This document shows positions 18,034-26,315 of a DNA stretch of 64,000 nucleotides, one piece after another. The notes beneath the pieces are model-generated. The model saw nothing but the letters and a program-made list of their open reading frames with translations. It was not told the DNA's origin and did no database searches. Both the position numbers and the translations under genes were made by a program. Numbering within the stretch: the first letter of the stretch is position 1; every line of letters begins with the position of its first letter. This stretch comes from Planococcus maritimus (GTDB lineage Bacteria; Bacillota; Bacilli; Bacillales_A; Planococcaceae): the NCBI RefSeq assembly GCF_001592825.1, contig NZ_LTZG01000011.1, forward strand, positions 62,001 to 126,000. The letters are read 5' to 3'.

Positions 18034-18768
18034 TTATAATTTGTCCATTAGGGCTCTGTAAACAGGTGCCAATACTTTTCGTAAAGCGGCTACAGGCGGC
18101 ACTGGGCTTCTTTGCTGCCATTGAATCCATTCGAGTGCCACAAGACTTAACACAAGCCAGATGGTGCCGGCAATATAACCTGCGATAACATCACTTGGAA
18201 AATGGGCGCCGAGGTAAATGCGGCTAACGCCGATCAGTACGATTAACACACTTAACCCAATAACGGTGGCCCATCGCACCCAGGGTTTCTGCCCCGTCCG
18301 GATAACCAAATAAATAAGGAAGCCGTAAAAAATCAGCGAACCCATCGAATGGCCGCTCGGGAAACTATAGCCGACCGCATCGATTGTTTCATTGATGCTT
18401 GGCCGTTCACGGCTGAAAAAATGTTTCAATAGAACAGTCAACAGCGAGCCGCCGCCAACCGCAACCAAGTAAAACAAGACGCCCCATTTATCGCGCATCT
18501 TGACACCCAAAATCCACAAGACGCCGATCGATAGCATGACGAGAAACCAAACGGACCCCAGCTCTGTGATGATGAACATGATGGTATCCATCCAATTGCT
18601 TCCAATCGCTTCTATCAAATGAATGGTGACAGCATCAAATACTGCCAACTCCTGATCTAGCATTTCATCTGCCAATTCTGCAAATAATACAATGAATAAT
18701 GTCGCCAGCCCAAGCCCTGCAAGAAGTACGATAAAGGCAAATCCTGATAATTTCGTTTCTCTATCCAT
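18034..18768 (-). CDS. PAP2-family membrane phosphatase
   Basis: A 244-residue integral membrane phosphatase. The three-part active site is clear: Lys-115 to 'RERP' (121-123), 'PSGHS' at 137-141, and Arg-183 with 'GAHFPSD' (His-189, Asp-193). Five to six helices carry these loops on the outer face. Relatives dephosphorylate undecaprenyl pyrophosphate, phosphatidic acid or phosphatidylglycerol phosphate; which one applies here is not visible. Monocistronic with its own terminator. Confidence 0.9.
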   Translation of the reverse strand: MDRETKLSGFAFIVLLAGLGLATLFIVLFAELADEMLDQELAVFDAVTIHLIEAIGSNWMDTIMFIITELGSVWFLVMLSIGVLWILGVKMRDKWGVLFYLVAVGGGSLLTVLLKHFFSRERPSINETIDAVGYSFPSGHSMGSLIFYGFLIYLVIRTGQKPWVRWATVIGLSVLIVLIGVSRIYLGAHFPSDVIAGYIAGTIWLVLSLVALEWIQWQQRSPVPPVAALRKVLAPVYRALMDKL

Positions 18769-18953
18769 TCAACCGCTCCCATACTATTACTTACGGTCAG
18801 TTTACCCGACTTTATCGATAAGTATGCCGCATCCTTTCAGTTTCGTGGTTCAAAGGACTTTATTTGGGGAATAACTCAAATAGATAGCAATTCGCGCAAG
18901 AAAACGCCAATTTTTCAGCGAATTGCTTGCCCTCACCTGGAAGGATGATCATC

Positions 18954-19460
18954 ATGAAATTACCACAACTGCTGCTTTTACTAGTTGCCCTTCTGCTCAC
19001 CCTCTCTTCCTGCTCGGAAGCCTTATCAGAAAACCGCGGCCCTGAGGCACCTGATTTTGCGTTACCTGACCTCAACGGCACCGTCCATCATCTCTCCGAC
19101 TACCGGGGCGAGAAAGTTTATCTGTTCTTTTGGGCATCCTGGTGCTCGATTTGCCTTTCTGGATTAAACGAGCTGGAAGAATTGGCCGAAAGTGATAACG
19201 ACTTTACGATTCTCACCATCATTTCCCCGGGAACCTACGCTGAACGAAATGCCAATGAATTCAATGCTTGGTTCTCAGCCATTGACCATCACGGGGATTT
19301 TATTGTCCTGCTGGATGACGGAGGGGATGTATTCGGACAGTTCAAAATGGAGGCCTATCCGAGTTCTGCCTGGATCAGTTCTGCTGGAAGAATCACCAAA
19401 CAACGCACCGGTCATATAAGCAACGACGAAATACTCGAATTGATGAATTCGATTCGCTAG
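18954..19460 (+). CDS. Thioredoxin-like (ResA/TlpA-type) lipoprotein
   Basis: A 168-residue exported thiol-redox protein. Signal peptide with lipobox 'TLSSC' puts the lipid-bearing Cys at 20. The AhpC/TSA-Redoxin-like domain follows ('[11 protein letters not shown]') with an active-site C-x-x-C, Cys-64 and Cys-67 in 'WCSIC'. ATG 18954 is favoured because AAGGA lies 8 bases upstream. The MsrA-MsrB lipoprotein starts 16 bp later; I infer that this protein passes electrons to it outside the membrane, as shown for analogous thioredoxin/MsrAB pairs in Neisseria PilB and Streptococcus Etrx systems. A CcdA-type membrane electron donor is not in the window. Confidence 0.85.
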   Translation: MKLPQLLLLLVALLLTLSSCSEALSENRGPEAPDFALPDLNGTVHHLSDYRGEKVYLFFWASWCSICLSGLNELEELAESDNDFTILTIISPGTYAERNANEFNAWFSAIDHHGDFIVLLDDGGDVFGQFKMEAYPSSAWISSAGRITKQRTGHISNDEILELMNSIR

Positions 19461-19476
19461 AAAGGCGGAACCACCA

Positions 19477-20586
19477 ATGACACGATATTTCATGCCTATA
19501 CTCTTACTGCTACTATTGCTCGCAGGCTGTTCAAGCGAAGCAGCTACTGACTCCACTTCAGTTTCATCTTCAGCTTCGGAATCTCGTTTCCCAGACAATC
19601 CGAATGAAGAACTTGAATTCGATACGGAAAACCTCGAAGACATTTGGTTTGCAGGCGGCTGCTTCTGGGGTGTTGAAGCCTATATGGCACGCATCTACGG
19701 CGTTTACGATGTGACTTCTGGCTATGCCGGCGGAACGATCGAAGACCCGACTTACGAAGAAGTACTGACAGGCGATACCGGCTACGCCGAAACTGTCCAT
19801 TTACGATACGACCCAGAACGCGTATCGCTCGAGGAACTGCTCGACCGCTATTTCCTGATCATCGATCCGACGCTTGTCGATCAGCAAGGCAACGACCGCG
19901 GCAATCAATACCGGACCGCCATTTTTTACGATGACCCGTCTACTGTGAGTACAATTGACGAGGTAATCACAGAAGAGCAAAAGAAATACGATAAACCAAT
20001 CGTCACCGAAGTCGAACCGCTGACGAATTACTACCTCGCGGAAAACTACCATCAAGATTATTTGGAAAAAAATCCTGACGGCTATTGCCATGTGGATTTC
20101 ACTAGCCTAGAAGACCAACAAGTACCGCAATTAATCGATCCAGCCGATTATCCAAAACCAGATGAAGAAGAAATTCGGGAGATGCTGACAGATGAACAAT
20201 ACCGCGTCACTCAAGATGACGGCACCGAAACGGCGTTCGATAATGAATACGACGGCTTTTACGAGCCAGGTATTTATGTCGATATCGTCACTGGTGAACC
20301 GCTCTTTTCATCCACAGACAAATACGATTCCGGAACTGGTTGGCCAAGTTTCACGAAACCGATCGATCCAGCAGTCGTGACTGAACACGATGACTTGTCC
20401 CTATTCGGCATACGGACGGAAATCAGAAGCCGAACAGGCGATAGTCACTTGGGTCATGTGTTCGAAGACGGTCCGGAAGATGCAGGCGGTTTGCGCTATT
20501 GCATGAACAGCGCAGCTTTACGTTTTGTGCCGCTTGAAGAAATGGAAGCACAAGGTTATGGAAATTTAACAGACAAGGTAAATTGA
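19477..20586 (+). CDS. msrAB: Secreted lipoprotein MsrA-MsrB methionine sulfoxide reductase fusion
   Basis: A 369-residue bifunctional enzyme repairing oxidised methionine (S-form by MsrA, R-form by MsrB). Lipobox 'LLAGC' gives lipid Cys-18, so it is attached to the outer face of the membrane, unlike cytoplasmic Msr. MsrA: catalytic Cys-62 in 'GGCFWG', resolving Cys-204 in 'DGYCHVDF'. MsrB: 'SGTGWPSF' at 285-292, catalytic Cys-342 in '[11 protein letters not shown]'. The MsrB half lacks both zinc-binding CxxC pairs and a resolving Cys at the usual place, so it should depend directly on an external thiol donor, probably the upstream lipoprotein. Gene order and 16-bp spacing support an operon. 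Confidence 0.93.
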   Translation: MTRYFMPILLLLLLLAGCSSEAATDSTSVSSSASESRFPDNPNEELEFDTENLEDIWFAGGCFWGVEAYMARIYGVYDVTSGYAGGTIEDPTYEEVLTGDTGYAETVHLRYDPERVSLEELLDRYFLIIDPTLVDQQGNDRGNQYRTAIFYDDPSTVSTIDEVITEEQKKYDKPIVTEVEPLTNYYLAENYHQDYLEKNPDGYCHVDFTSLEDQQVPQLIDPADYPKPDEEEIREMLTDEQYRVTQDDGTETAFDNEYDGFYEPGIYVDIVTGEPLFSSTDKYDSGTGWPSFTKPIDPAVVTEHDDLSLFGIRTEIRSRTGDSHLGHVFEDGPEDAGGLRYCMNSAALRFVPLEEMEAQGYGNLTDKVN

Positions 20587-20590
20587 CTGC

Positions 20591-20629
20591 AAAAAGCCGG
20601 AACCCGCATGATGCGGATTCCGGCTTTTT
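20591..20629 (+). terminator. Rho-independent terminator after msrAB
   Basis: AAAAAGCCGGAA / TTCCGGCTTTTT arms with a CCGCAT/ATGCGG inner stem, five bases after the stop. Confidence 0.88.
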
Positions 20630-20646
20630 AATGCTGGATTTCGACC

Positions 20647-20880
20647 TTATTGGCTTTGCACCCGCTTGACGAAACGGCGTTCCAAAATGCCTTCAACAAT
20701 CATAAAGTTTTCATGGCATTTCGGGCGATAGTGACCTTTGGCGATTCCTTCAATCGTCAAACTACTGACATCGTATTTCATCCCCAGATGTTCGGCAGAA
20801 ACTTCTTCAATATGGTAGAAGTACAGGATGCTATAAATCATTTCATCGTTGAGTCTGTTCAATTCGTCTGTTGTTGTCAT
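20647..20880 (-). CDS. Small HTH-like hypothetical protein, paralogue of 21041-21253
   Basis: A 77-residue protein beginning 'MTTTDELNRLNDE' at ATG 20880, which has GGGGAGGTC about 9 bases upstream. It aligns without gaps over ~50 residues to the neighbouring 70-residue protein: shared 'L.DE.IY.ILY', 'E-L/HL', and 'GH.R..C...F' blocks. The middle has the helix spacing of a small HTH, but I cannot name a family. Last gene of a four-gene leftward micro-operon; its start overlaps the 55-residue gene by 38 bases. Role unknown. Confidence 0.65.
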   Translation of the reverse strand: MTTTDELNRLNDEMIYSILYFYHIEEVSAEHLGMKYDVSSLTIEGIAKGHYRPKCHENFMIVEGILERRFVKRVQSQ

Positions 20881-21010
20881 AATGATTGACCTCCCCATCA
20901 GGCTGCTGGCGACTTCGATTGGCTTTATATTGCTGATAGCCTTTAATAAACCGTCCATAACTAGCTGCAAACGCTGCACTGATTTTTTTCATCTCGTTGT
21001 GGTCTCCCAT
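20843..21010 (-). CDS. Small basic hypothetical protein (55 aa)
   Basis: ATG 21010 has a GGGGAGTG ribosome site 6 bases upstream and the frame runs to 20843. The product 'MGDHNEMKKISAAFAASYG...' is polar, rich in Lys, Arg, Gln and Asn. It overlaps the start of the following HTH-like gene, implying translational coupling. No family recognised. Good ribosome site and position between two probable genes support reality. Confidence 0.5.
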   Translation of the reverse strand: MGDHNEMKKISAAFAASYGRFIKGYQQYKANRSRQQPDGEVNHYDNNRRIEQTQR

Positions 21011-21040
21011 AGTAAACACTCCCCAATAAAAGTTTAGCTC

Positions 21041-21253
21041 TCAGTAAGTTTCCACCAAGTATTTTTCAATTTGGTTGAACCCCTTATAGCAATCCCTTCT
21101 CACGTGGCCAGACAGCAAATCCTCTAAAGACTCGGCGCTGATATGAAAATGCTGGGCCAACTCTTTCGTTTGCCAGCCTTTTACTTTCCACAAATATAAG
21201 ATCAGATAGATATCTTCATCGCCTAATTTAATCAAGTCACTCCGATTATCCAT
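21041..21253 (-). CDS. Small HTH-like hypothetical protein, paralogue of 20647-20880
   Basis: A 70-residue protein starting at ATG 21253. It shares the block pattern of the 77-residue neighbour: 'IKLGDEDIYLILYL', then 'WQTKELAQHFHISAESLEDL', which has classic HTH spacing, and 'SGHVRRDCYKGF'. Presumably the two arose by duplication. Thirty-one bases separate it from the upstream gene and thirty from the downstream one. DNA binding is an inference from the helix pattern. Confidence 0.68.
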   Translation of the reverse strand: MDNRSDLIKLGDEDIYLILYLWKVKGWQTKELAQHFHISAESLEDLLSGHVRRDCYKGFNQIEKYLVETY

Positions 21254-21284
21254 TGAAACTACCGCCTTCCTTTGGTGTGGATCT

Positions 21285-21629
21285 TCATGCCGGCTGCTCG
21301 AGGCAACTCAACGCCGAACTCAGCCTTGAAACGAATGTTTTCGGTGACTCATGGGAACGGATCCGCACGGACAAACCGTCTCCGCAAGGTTCAGCTGTCT
21401 GCAGATAATCCGTCGGCAAGGGCACCGGATAGGCAACTAGCGACTGGGTAAATGCAGACAGTTCTTCTGGCTTTAGCCATATCTCTACTTGGTTGATCGC
21501 GCGACCGTCGCTATCATAGCCAAGAAATCGGATGATCCCGCCTGCAGTTCTCTGATTGTTCACTCTCGTTGACGCCAGGTCTTGCCAAGTGTCGTTCAAT
21601 GGCTTTCCTAGCCCTCCCCTTTCTTCCAT
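21285..21629 (-). CDS. Hypothetical soluble protein (114 aa), first gene of micro-operon
   Basis: ATG 21629 is preceded by AGAGGAGAG; the longer frame to 21740 runs through the leader hairpin. The 114-residue product has a beta-rich look ('GGIIRFLGYDSDGRAINQVEIW', split here by family-neutral loops) and a Ser-rich end. I do not recognise it. It heads four closely spaced leftward genes behind a structured leader. Confidence 0.6.
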   Translation of the reverse strand: MEERGGLGKPLNDTWQDLASTRVNNQRTAGGIIRFLGYDSDGRAINQVEIWLKPEELSAFTQSLVAYPVPLPTDYLQTAEPCGDGLSVRIRSHESPKTFVSRLSSALSCLEQPA

Positions 21630-21659
21630 TGCGTTCTCTCCTCTTTTCCGTAATAAAAA

Positions 21660-21706
21660 AGCACCGGAACAGACTCCTCTATCGAGAGGAGAATATTTCC
21701 GGCGCT
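21660..21706 (-). promoter_or_regulatory. Attenuator-like hairpin in leader of the small-gene operon
   Basis: Read leftward, AGCGCCGGAA pairs with TTCCGGTGCT (one mismatch) around an inner CTCCTCT/AGAGGAG stem, and six Ts follow: a complete rho-independent terminator, but placed 31 bases before the first ATG of the operon. The CTCCTCT arm is also complementary to the ribosome site AGAGGAG of the first gene, so alternative pairing could act on translation as well. Confidence 0.6.
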
Positions 21707-21849
21707 GTGTACAGCACGATAGTCTGTCACATTCAACCAAAGTTTAAAGTTTGCCGTTGAACAGAAACGGCAATGCCTGCTCTCTGCCCGGTCCGGAAAC
21801 AACCGTTCAATTCGTTCGAAACCGCTCCCTTAAATACGCTAACTGAAAT

Positions 21850-22029
21850 CTTTTTGTATAAGATGATTTGATAGTATTAGCCTACATTATTTCACATTTC
21901 TTGTAAACCCTTAATTACTGAATATTTAAAATAATAATTTATCATTATTTATCTGGTTATTATTAATAAAAAATACACCCTATTTGTTCAGTTACCTCAA
22001 GGTTTCTTAATATAACAGAAAATAAAAAA
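21850..22029. other. AT-rich intergenic stretch
   Basis: No ORF with a ribosome site. Base composition is markedly more AT than around it. A TTATAC hexamer read leftward near 21853-21860 could be the -10 of the small-gene operon leader, but I find no matching -35. Confidence 0.5.
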
Positions 22030-22068
22030 ACTGCGCTGCCTGCGTCCAAACTTCGCAGGCCTCACAGT
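22030..22068 (-). terminator. Terminator of ilvA
   Basis: GCCTGCG / CGCAGGC stem with outer ACTG/CAGT pairs, followed leftward by a run of Ts, directly after the ilvA stop. Confidence 0.75.
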
Positions 22069-22075
22069 CATTCAA

Positions 22076-23362
22076 TTAAATCAATAGATTGAACAGCAAA
22101 GAATCGTTATTAATGTCTTTATACGGAAAGCCGTTTTGTGTCATGCGTTCAACGAGTGGGCCATAATCCGCTGGGTCTTTCAATTCAATCCCCACAAGGA
22201 CAGGCCCGTGTTCTCGGTTGTTTCGTTTGGTGTATTCGAAATGAGTGATATCATCTTGTTCACCAAGCACATCGTCCATAAACTTTCGGAGGGCGCCTGC
22301 GCGCTGCGGGAATGTAACGATGAAATAATGCTTCAAGCCTTCGTAAATCAAAGACTTTTCCTTGATCTCCTGCATTCGTTCAATGTCATTATTGCCGCCG
22401 CTGACGACGCAGACGATATTCTTCCCGCGAATTTCCTCACGATAAAAGTCGAGTGCCGCCACAGACAAAGCGCCTGCCGGTTCAGCAACGATGGCGTTTT
22501 CGTTATACAATTCGAGAATTGTCGTGCATACCTTGCCTTCCGGAACTGGGACGATGTCATCCAGCACTTTTTGGCAGATCGCCATCGATAAATCACCAAC
22601 TTGCTTCACTGCCGCTCCGTCGACAAAGGTATCGATTGTCTCAAGTCGCGTCACTTGCCCTTCTTTGAGGGAAGCTTTCATGCTCGCCGCGCCTTGTGGT
22701 TCCACACCGATCAGTTTCGTCGTGGGAGAAACGCCTTTTAAATATGTGCCGACTCCAGAAGCCAATCCGCCTCCGCCAATTGCGCAAAACATATAATCGA
22801 CTGGTTCTTGCATATCATTGAGCACTTCGACCGCAACGGTGCCTTGCCCTGCAATCACCGCTTCCGTATTGAACGGGTGTACGAAAGTCTTGCCTTCTTC
22901 CGAACACACTTCCATCGCTGCCGCAAAAGCATCGTCAAAGCTGTCGCCGGTCAAGATGACTTCTACATACGCACCGCCGAAGCGTTTTACTTGTGACACT
23001 TTTTGACTCGGTGTGGTAAGCGGCATGAAAATCTTGCCTTCGATGCCAAGCGCCTGGCAAGAATAAGCCACGCCTTGCGCATGATTTCCGGCACTTGCGC
23101 AAACGACGCCCTGCGCCCGTTCAGCTTCGGTCATGCTGCGGATGAAATTATACGCGCCACGCAGTTTAAAGGAACGGACGACTTGCTGGTCTTCGCGTTT
23201 CAAAAAGACATTGCAGCCGTAACGTGCCGAGAGAATCTCGTTGCGCTGCAAGGGCGTCCGGATGATGACATCCTTCAGCGCCTGATTAGCGACCATAATA
23301 TCGGCCACGGTCACCTCGTCCGCGATAGCTTCCCTTTCCAGCTCTGTGATGTTTTTTGCCAT
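22076..23362 (-). CDS. ilvA: Threonine ammonia-lyase (threonine dehydratase), biosynthetic
   Basis: A 428-residue PLP enzyme converting threonine to 2-oxobutanoate and ammonia, the first step towards isoleucine. PLP-binding Lys-66 lies in 'RSFKLRGA', the 'SAGNHAQG' loop at 90-97, and the Gly-rich phosphate-binding 'GGGGLASG' near 190. After the catalytic domain (~1-325) comes an ACT-like regulatory segment with 'FPQRAGALRKF', so feedback control by isoleucine is expected. Start at ATG 23362 after GAGGGTG rather than 23380. It stands alone, away from other ilv genes, with no T-box leader seen. Confidence 0.93.
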   Translation of the reverse strand: MAKNITELEREAIADEVTVADIMVANQALKDVIIRTPLQRNEILSARYGCNVFLKREDQQVVRSFKLRGAYNFIRSMTEAERAQGVVCASAGNHAQGVAYSCQALGIEGKIFMPLTTPSQKVSQVKRFGGAYVEVILTGDSFDDAFAAAMEVCSEEGKTFVHPFNTEAVIAGQGTVAVEVLNDMQEPVDYMFCAIGGGGLASGVGTYLKGVSPTTKLIGVEPQGAASMKASLKEGQVTRLETIDTFVDGAAVKQVGDLSMAICQKVLDDIVPVPEGKVCTTILELYNENAIVAEPAGALSVAALDFYREEIRGKNIVCVVSGGNNDIERMQEIKEKSLIYEGLKHYFIVTFPQRAGALRKFMDDVLGEQDDITHFEYTKRNNREHGPVLVGIELKDPADYGPLVERMTQNGFPYKDINNDSLLFNLLI

Positions 23363-23566
23363 CTGATTCACCCTCTTCATTTTGATTATTGAACTACTCT
23401 AACACATCAGCGCTCTTTGTTGTGTAAAAATTTAGACAATTATGTGAGCTTTTCATCAGATTTTCAGTTTTTCGCAAATGTATGCGGTTTCACATTTTAA
23501 ATGAGGTAAACTAGATAGAACAAGAAGCTCAAGGCAACACAATTATGTAAAAAAGGAGATGATGTT

Positions 23567-24490
23567 TTGCAGGAGGTCCACCACAAAATTGCTATTATCA
23601 CCGGAGGCAATAGCGGCATCGGATGGGAAGCTGCCAATATGCTTGCCGGACGAGGCTTTTCGATTTTATTGGCTGTCCGTGACCTGGTCAAAGGCGAAAT
23701 CGCCAAACGGGAAATTCTCGATTTCCATCCGGAAGCGACGGTCGCCGTGTTAAAGCTCGACTTGGCTGACCTTGCAAGCGTCCGCCACTTTGCGGACAGC
23801 TACAAAAAACATTTTCATTCACTCGATCTATTGGTCAATAATGCAGGAATCATGATGCCGCCATACGGCAAAACGAAAGACGGCTTTGAACTGCAGTTCG
23901 GCAGCAATTACCTTGGCCATTTTGCGTTGACTGCCCACCTTCTACCCTTGCTCGCCAAAACGCCAGATTCGCGCGTCATCACACTCGGCAGTCTGGCTCA
24001 TAATCGTGGCACAATCGACTTCGATAATCTCGACGGATCAAAAGGCTACAGAGCGAAAAAATTCTACAACCAAAGCAAACTCGCCAATATGCTATTTGCG
24101 ATAGAGCTCGACCGCAGGCTGAAAAAGCACAACCTACAGACCATCAGCGTCGCTTGCCATCCCGGGGTTTCGGCTACGAATATCTTTAAGATCGGCAAAT
24201 ACGACGCACCCGTGCTAGTGCGAGATTTCGCCAACCGCTTTTTGCAGCCTCCCGATATGGGAGCACTCGCCACCGTCCATGCCGCCACCGAACCAGATCT
24301 AAAAGGCGGCGAATACATCGGTCCTGCTGGAAAAGGGCGCAGAAAAGGCTATCCGGCTCTTGATACGCCCCATCCAACAGCTGTCGATGAAGCACTCGCT
24401 CAAAAACTATGGGCTGTCTCCGAGCAATTGACGGGTGTTACATTCGATTTTGAATCCGTTGAGCGTGACTATCCATTACCGGAAAACTGA
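23567..24490 (+). CDS. SDR family oxidoreductase, retinol-dehydrogenase-like
   Basis: A 307-residue SDR of the extended-length group often labelled retinol dehydrogenase or protochlorophyllide-reductase-like. Cofactor loop 'GGNSGIG' at 12-18, 'NNAGIMMPP' near 93-101, and a 'YNQSKLAN' catalytic block (Tyr and Lys). Start codon is TTG 23567 after AAAGGAGATG; the ATG five bases earlier is in another frame. True substrate unknown; monocistronic. Confidence 0.87.
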   Translation: MQEVHHKIAIITGGNSGIGWEAANMLAGRGFSILLAVRDLVKGEIAKREILDFHPEATVAVLKLDLADLASVRHFADSYKKHFHSLDLLVNNAGIMMPPYGKTKDGFELQFGSNYLGHFALTAHLLPLLAKTPDSRVITLGSLAHNRGTIDFDNLDGSKGYRAKKFYNQSKLANMLFAIELDRRLKKHNLQTISVACHPGVSATNIFKIGKYDAPVLVRDFANRFLQPPDMGALATVHAATEPDLKGGEYIGPAGKGRRKGYPALDTPHPTAVDEALAQKLWAVSEQLTGVTFDFESVERDYPLPEN

Positions 24491-24514
24491 CATTCGCTAC
24501 ACATTTTTTCACTT

Positions 24515-24543
24515 TTGATGAAAAATCCGATTATTGGTACACT
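24515..24543 (+). promoter_or_regulatory. SigA-type promoter for class I aldolase
   Basis: TTGATG and TACACT separated by exactly 17 bases, about 53 bases before the fda start. Matches the vegetative consensus at most positions. Confidence 0.6.
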
Positions 24544-24595
24544 AAGCAGGGAACAGCAGTAATGCAGACAAATTCTTAATTGAGGAGCTGAGACG

Positions 24596-25483
24596 ATGAA
24601 CACAAAACAATTTGAAGTAATGAAGAACGGCAAAGGCTTTATTGCAGCGCTCGACCAAAGCGGTGGCAGTACGCCAAAAGCGTTGAAACTGTATGGTGTG
24701 AACGAAGATGCTTACTCCAATGAAGACGAAATGTACGACTTGATTCACGAAATGAGAACACGTGTTATGACAGCACCCGGCTTTACGTCAGATCACATAC
24801 TCGGGGCCATCCTGTTTGAGCAGACGATGGACCGCGATGTCTATGGCAAATATACGAGCGACTATTTATGGGAAGCAAAAGGCGTCGTACCATTCCTGAA
24901 GATCGATAAAGGTCTTGCGGATGAACAAAATGGCGTGCAATTGATGAAGCCGAACCCGAATTTAAACGAGTTGTTGACACGTGCGGTTGAACGCAATGTC
25001 TTTGGCACGAAAATGCGTTCAGTCATCAAAGAGCCAAATGAAGATGGCATTAAGCAAGTGGTCGACCAGCAGTTTGAAGTGGCGAAAGAAGTTATCGCTG
25101 CCGGACTCGTGCCGATCATTGAGCCAGAAGTCGACATCAACAGTGCCAACAAAGAACAAATCGAGGCGATGTTGAACGACGAAATCTTGAGCCACCTCGA
25201 CAAACTCAGCGACGACGAGTATGTCATGCTAAAATTGACGATTCCGACACTCGCGAATTTCTACAAAGAACTTATCGATCACCCGCGTGTCGTGCGCGTT
25301 GTGGCGTTGTCCGGTGGTTATCCGCGAGAAGAAGCGAACCAGAAGCTTGCCGAGAACAACGGCTTGATCGCCAGCTTCTCACGCGCCTTGTCCGAAGGCT
25401 TAAGCGCAGACCAAGCGGATGAAGACTTTAATGCGACGCTTGACCAGTCGATTAAAGAAATCTACGAAGCATCTATCACCTGA
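24596..25483 (+). CDS. fda: Class I fructose-bisphosphate aldolase
   Basis: A 295-residue aldolase of the class I type found in staphylococci and other Firmicutes, cleaving fructose 1,6-bisphosphate to two triose phosphates by a Schiff-base mechanism. Schiff-base Lys-213 is in 'VMLKLTIP'; '[14 protein letters not shown]' (17-30) and 'PIIEPEVD' (173-180) are conserved active-site segments. Full length, with its own promoter and terminator. Class I enzymes need no metal; a class II FbaA is presumably elsewhere. Confidence 0.93.
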   Translation: MNTKQFEVMKNGKGFIAALDQSGGSTPKALKLYGVNEDAYSNEDEMYDLIHEMRTRVMTAPGFTSDHILGAILFEQTMDRDVYGKYTSDYLWEAKGVVPFLKIDKGLADEQNGVQLMKPNPNLNELLTRAVERNVFGTKMRSVIKEPNEDGIKQVVDQQFEVAKEVIAAGLVPIIEPEVDINSANKEQIEAMLNDEILSHLDKLSDDEYVMLKLTIPTLANFYKELIDHPRVVRVVALSGGYPREEANQKLAENNGLIASFSRALSEGLSADQADEDFNATLDQSIKEIYEASIT

Positions 25484-25486
25484 TAT

Positions 25487-25520
25487 AAAAAAAGCGCTCC
25501 CTTTGTGGTGCGCTTTTTTT
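25487..25520 (+). terminator. Rho-independent terminator after fda
   Basis: AAAAAAAGCGC / GCGCTTTTTTT arms two bases after the stop. Confidence 0.85.
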
Positions 25521-25577
25521 CTTATGGATTCGAATGTATAAATAAAATCAAATCCAGGCCTTATGGCTAAAGGCATG

Positions 25578-26060
25578 CCCAAGCGGGAGGCGACTGCTTC
25601 TTGATGACATCATTAACGAACACTCCATCTCGCTCACAAACCTAAATAAGCATCACCACCAGCGGATGAAAATGTGAAAAAGAAATGCTTCATCGCTCAA
25701 AACTACAATGAAATGTATAAGCCGAACCGCGCACAAGGGCGAGCCGATGCCAGGAGCCGAGTATTCTTCTTGGCTCATGGCGAGAGGCCTGCCCCAAGCG
25801 GGAGGCGACTGCTTCGCGATGACATCATCAACGAACAACCCATGTCACTATCAAGCCTAAATAAGCATCACCACCAGCGGATGAAAATGTGAAAAAGAAA
25901 TACTTCATCGCTCAAAACTACAATGAAATGTATAAGCCGAACCGCGCACAAGGGCTGGCCTCTCGCCAGGAGACAAGTGTTCTTCTTGGCTCCTGGCGAG
26001 AGGCCAGCCCCAAGCGGGAGGCGACTATTTGGCGATGACATCACCAACGAACAATCCATG
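25578..26060 (+). repeat. 215-bp tandem repeat, two full units and a partial third
   Basis: The block starting CCCAAGCGGGAGGCGACT recurs at 25578, 25793 and 26009, a period of 215-216 bp. Units 1 and 2 share long identical runs through AGCATCACCACCAGCGGATG and GCCGAACCGCGCACAAGGG; unit 3 ends after ~50 bp. Each unit has a GATGAA...TTCATC hairpin and a second inverted repeat near its end. Open frames within the units are not conserved in length and lack ribosome sites, so I read the region as non-coding. It lies between fda and the small gene at 26105. Confidence 0.85.
25952..26010. repeat. Perfect 21-bp inverted repeat within the tandem array
   Basis: Arm 25952-25972 (begins GGGCTGGCCTCTC) is the exact reverse complement of 25990-26010, with a 17-base loop. 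The equivalent places in the earlier junction (around 25739-25797) show a decayed version, so this copy is freshest or under selection. Confidence 0.85.
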
Positions 26061-26104
26061 TCACTAACTTCTTCAACTTCTATTCAGCACAAAGGAGAGA
26101 TTGC

Positions 26105-26275
26105 ATGTTCTATTTCCTGGTTCCGATCGCTATCGTCTTCGGCCTTGGCTTTATCGTCGACCGCCGGCGCAGGACGTCTGCTTATTACGACAAGCCGACC
26201 CACCCGGACGCAAAGCCTGGCGACAGCTCGAATTACACCATGGGCGACAACCGCTATACAAGCGGTGGAGAATAA
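26105..26275 (+). CDS. Small membrane-anchored protein (56 aa)
   Basis: ATG 26105 follows AAAGGAGAG at good spacing. The product has a hydrophobic helix at residues 2-18, an Arg-rich stop-transfer patch ('DRRRRTS') and a polar tail rich in Asp, Gly and Tyr. It fits a single-pass protein with the tail inside. No family recognised. A terminator begins right at its stop codon. Confidence 0.65.
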   Translation: MFYFLVPIAIVFGLGFIVDRRRRTSAYYDKPTHPDAKPGDSSNYTMGDNRYTSGGE

Positions 26276-26276
26276 G

Positions 26277-26313
26277 AAAAAGCGCGGCATCCAATTCGGA
26301 TGCCGCGCTTTTT
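26277..26313. terminator. Bidirectional terminator
   Basis: Perfect 16-base arms AAAAAGCGCGGCATCC / GGATGCCGCGCTTTTT, 5-base loop, between convergent genes. Confidence 0.9.
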
Positions 26314-26315
26314 CA

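Noticed and set aside
25674..25892. 72-codon frame across the 215-bp repeat (and its partner in the next unit)
   Set aside because: GTG start without a ribosome site, low-complexity product, and the reading frame changes length and sequence between units.
25578..26060. CRISPR array
   Set aside because: The repeat period is ~215 bp and there are no short spacers of constant size.
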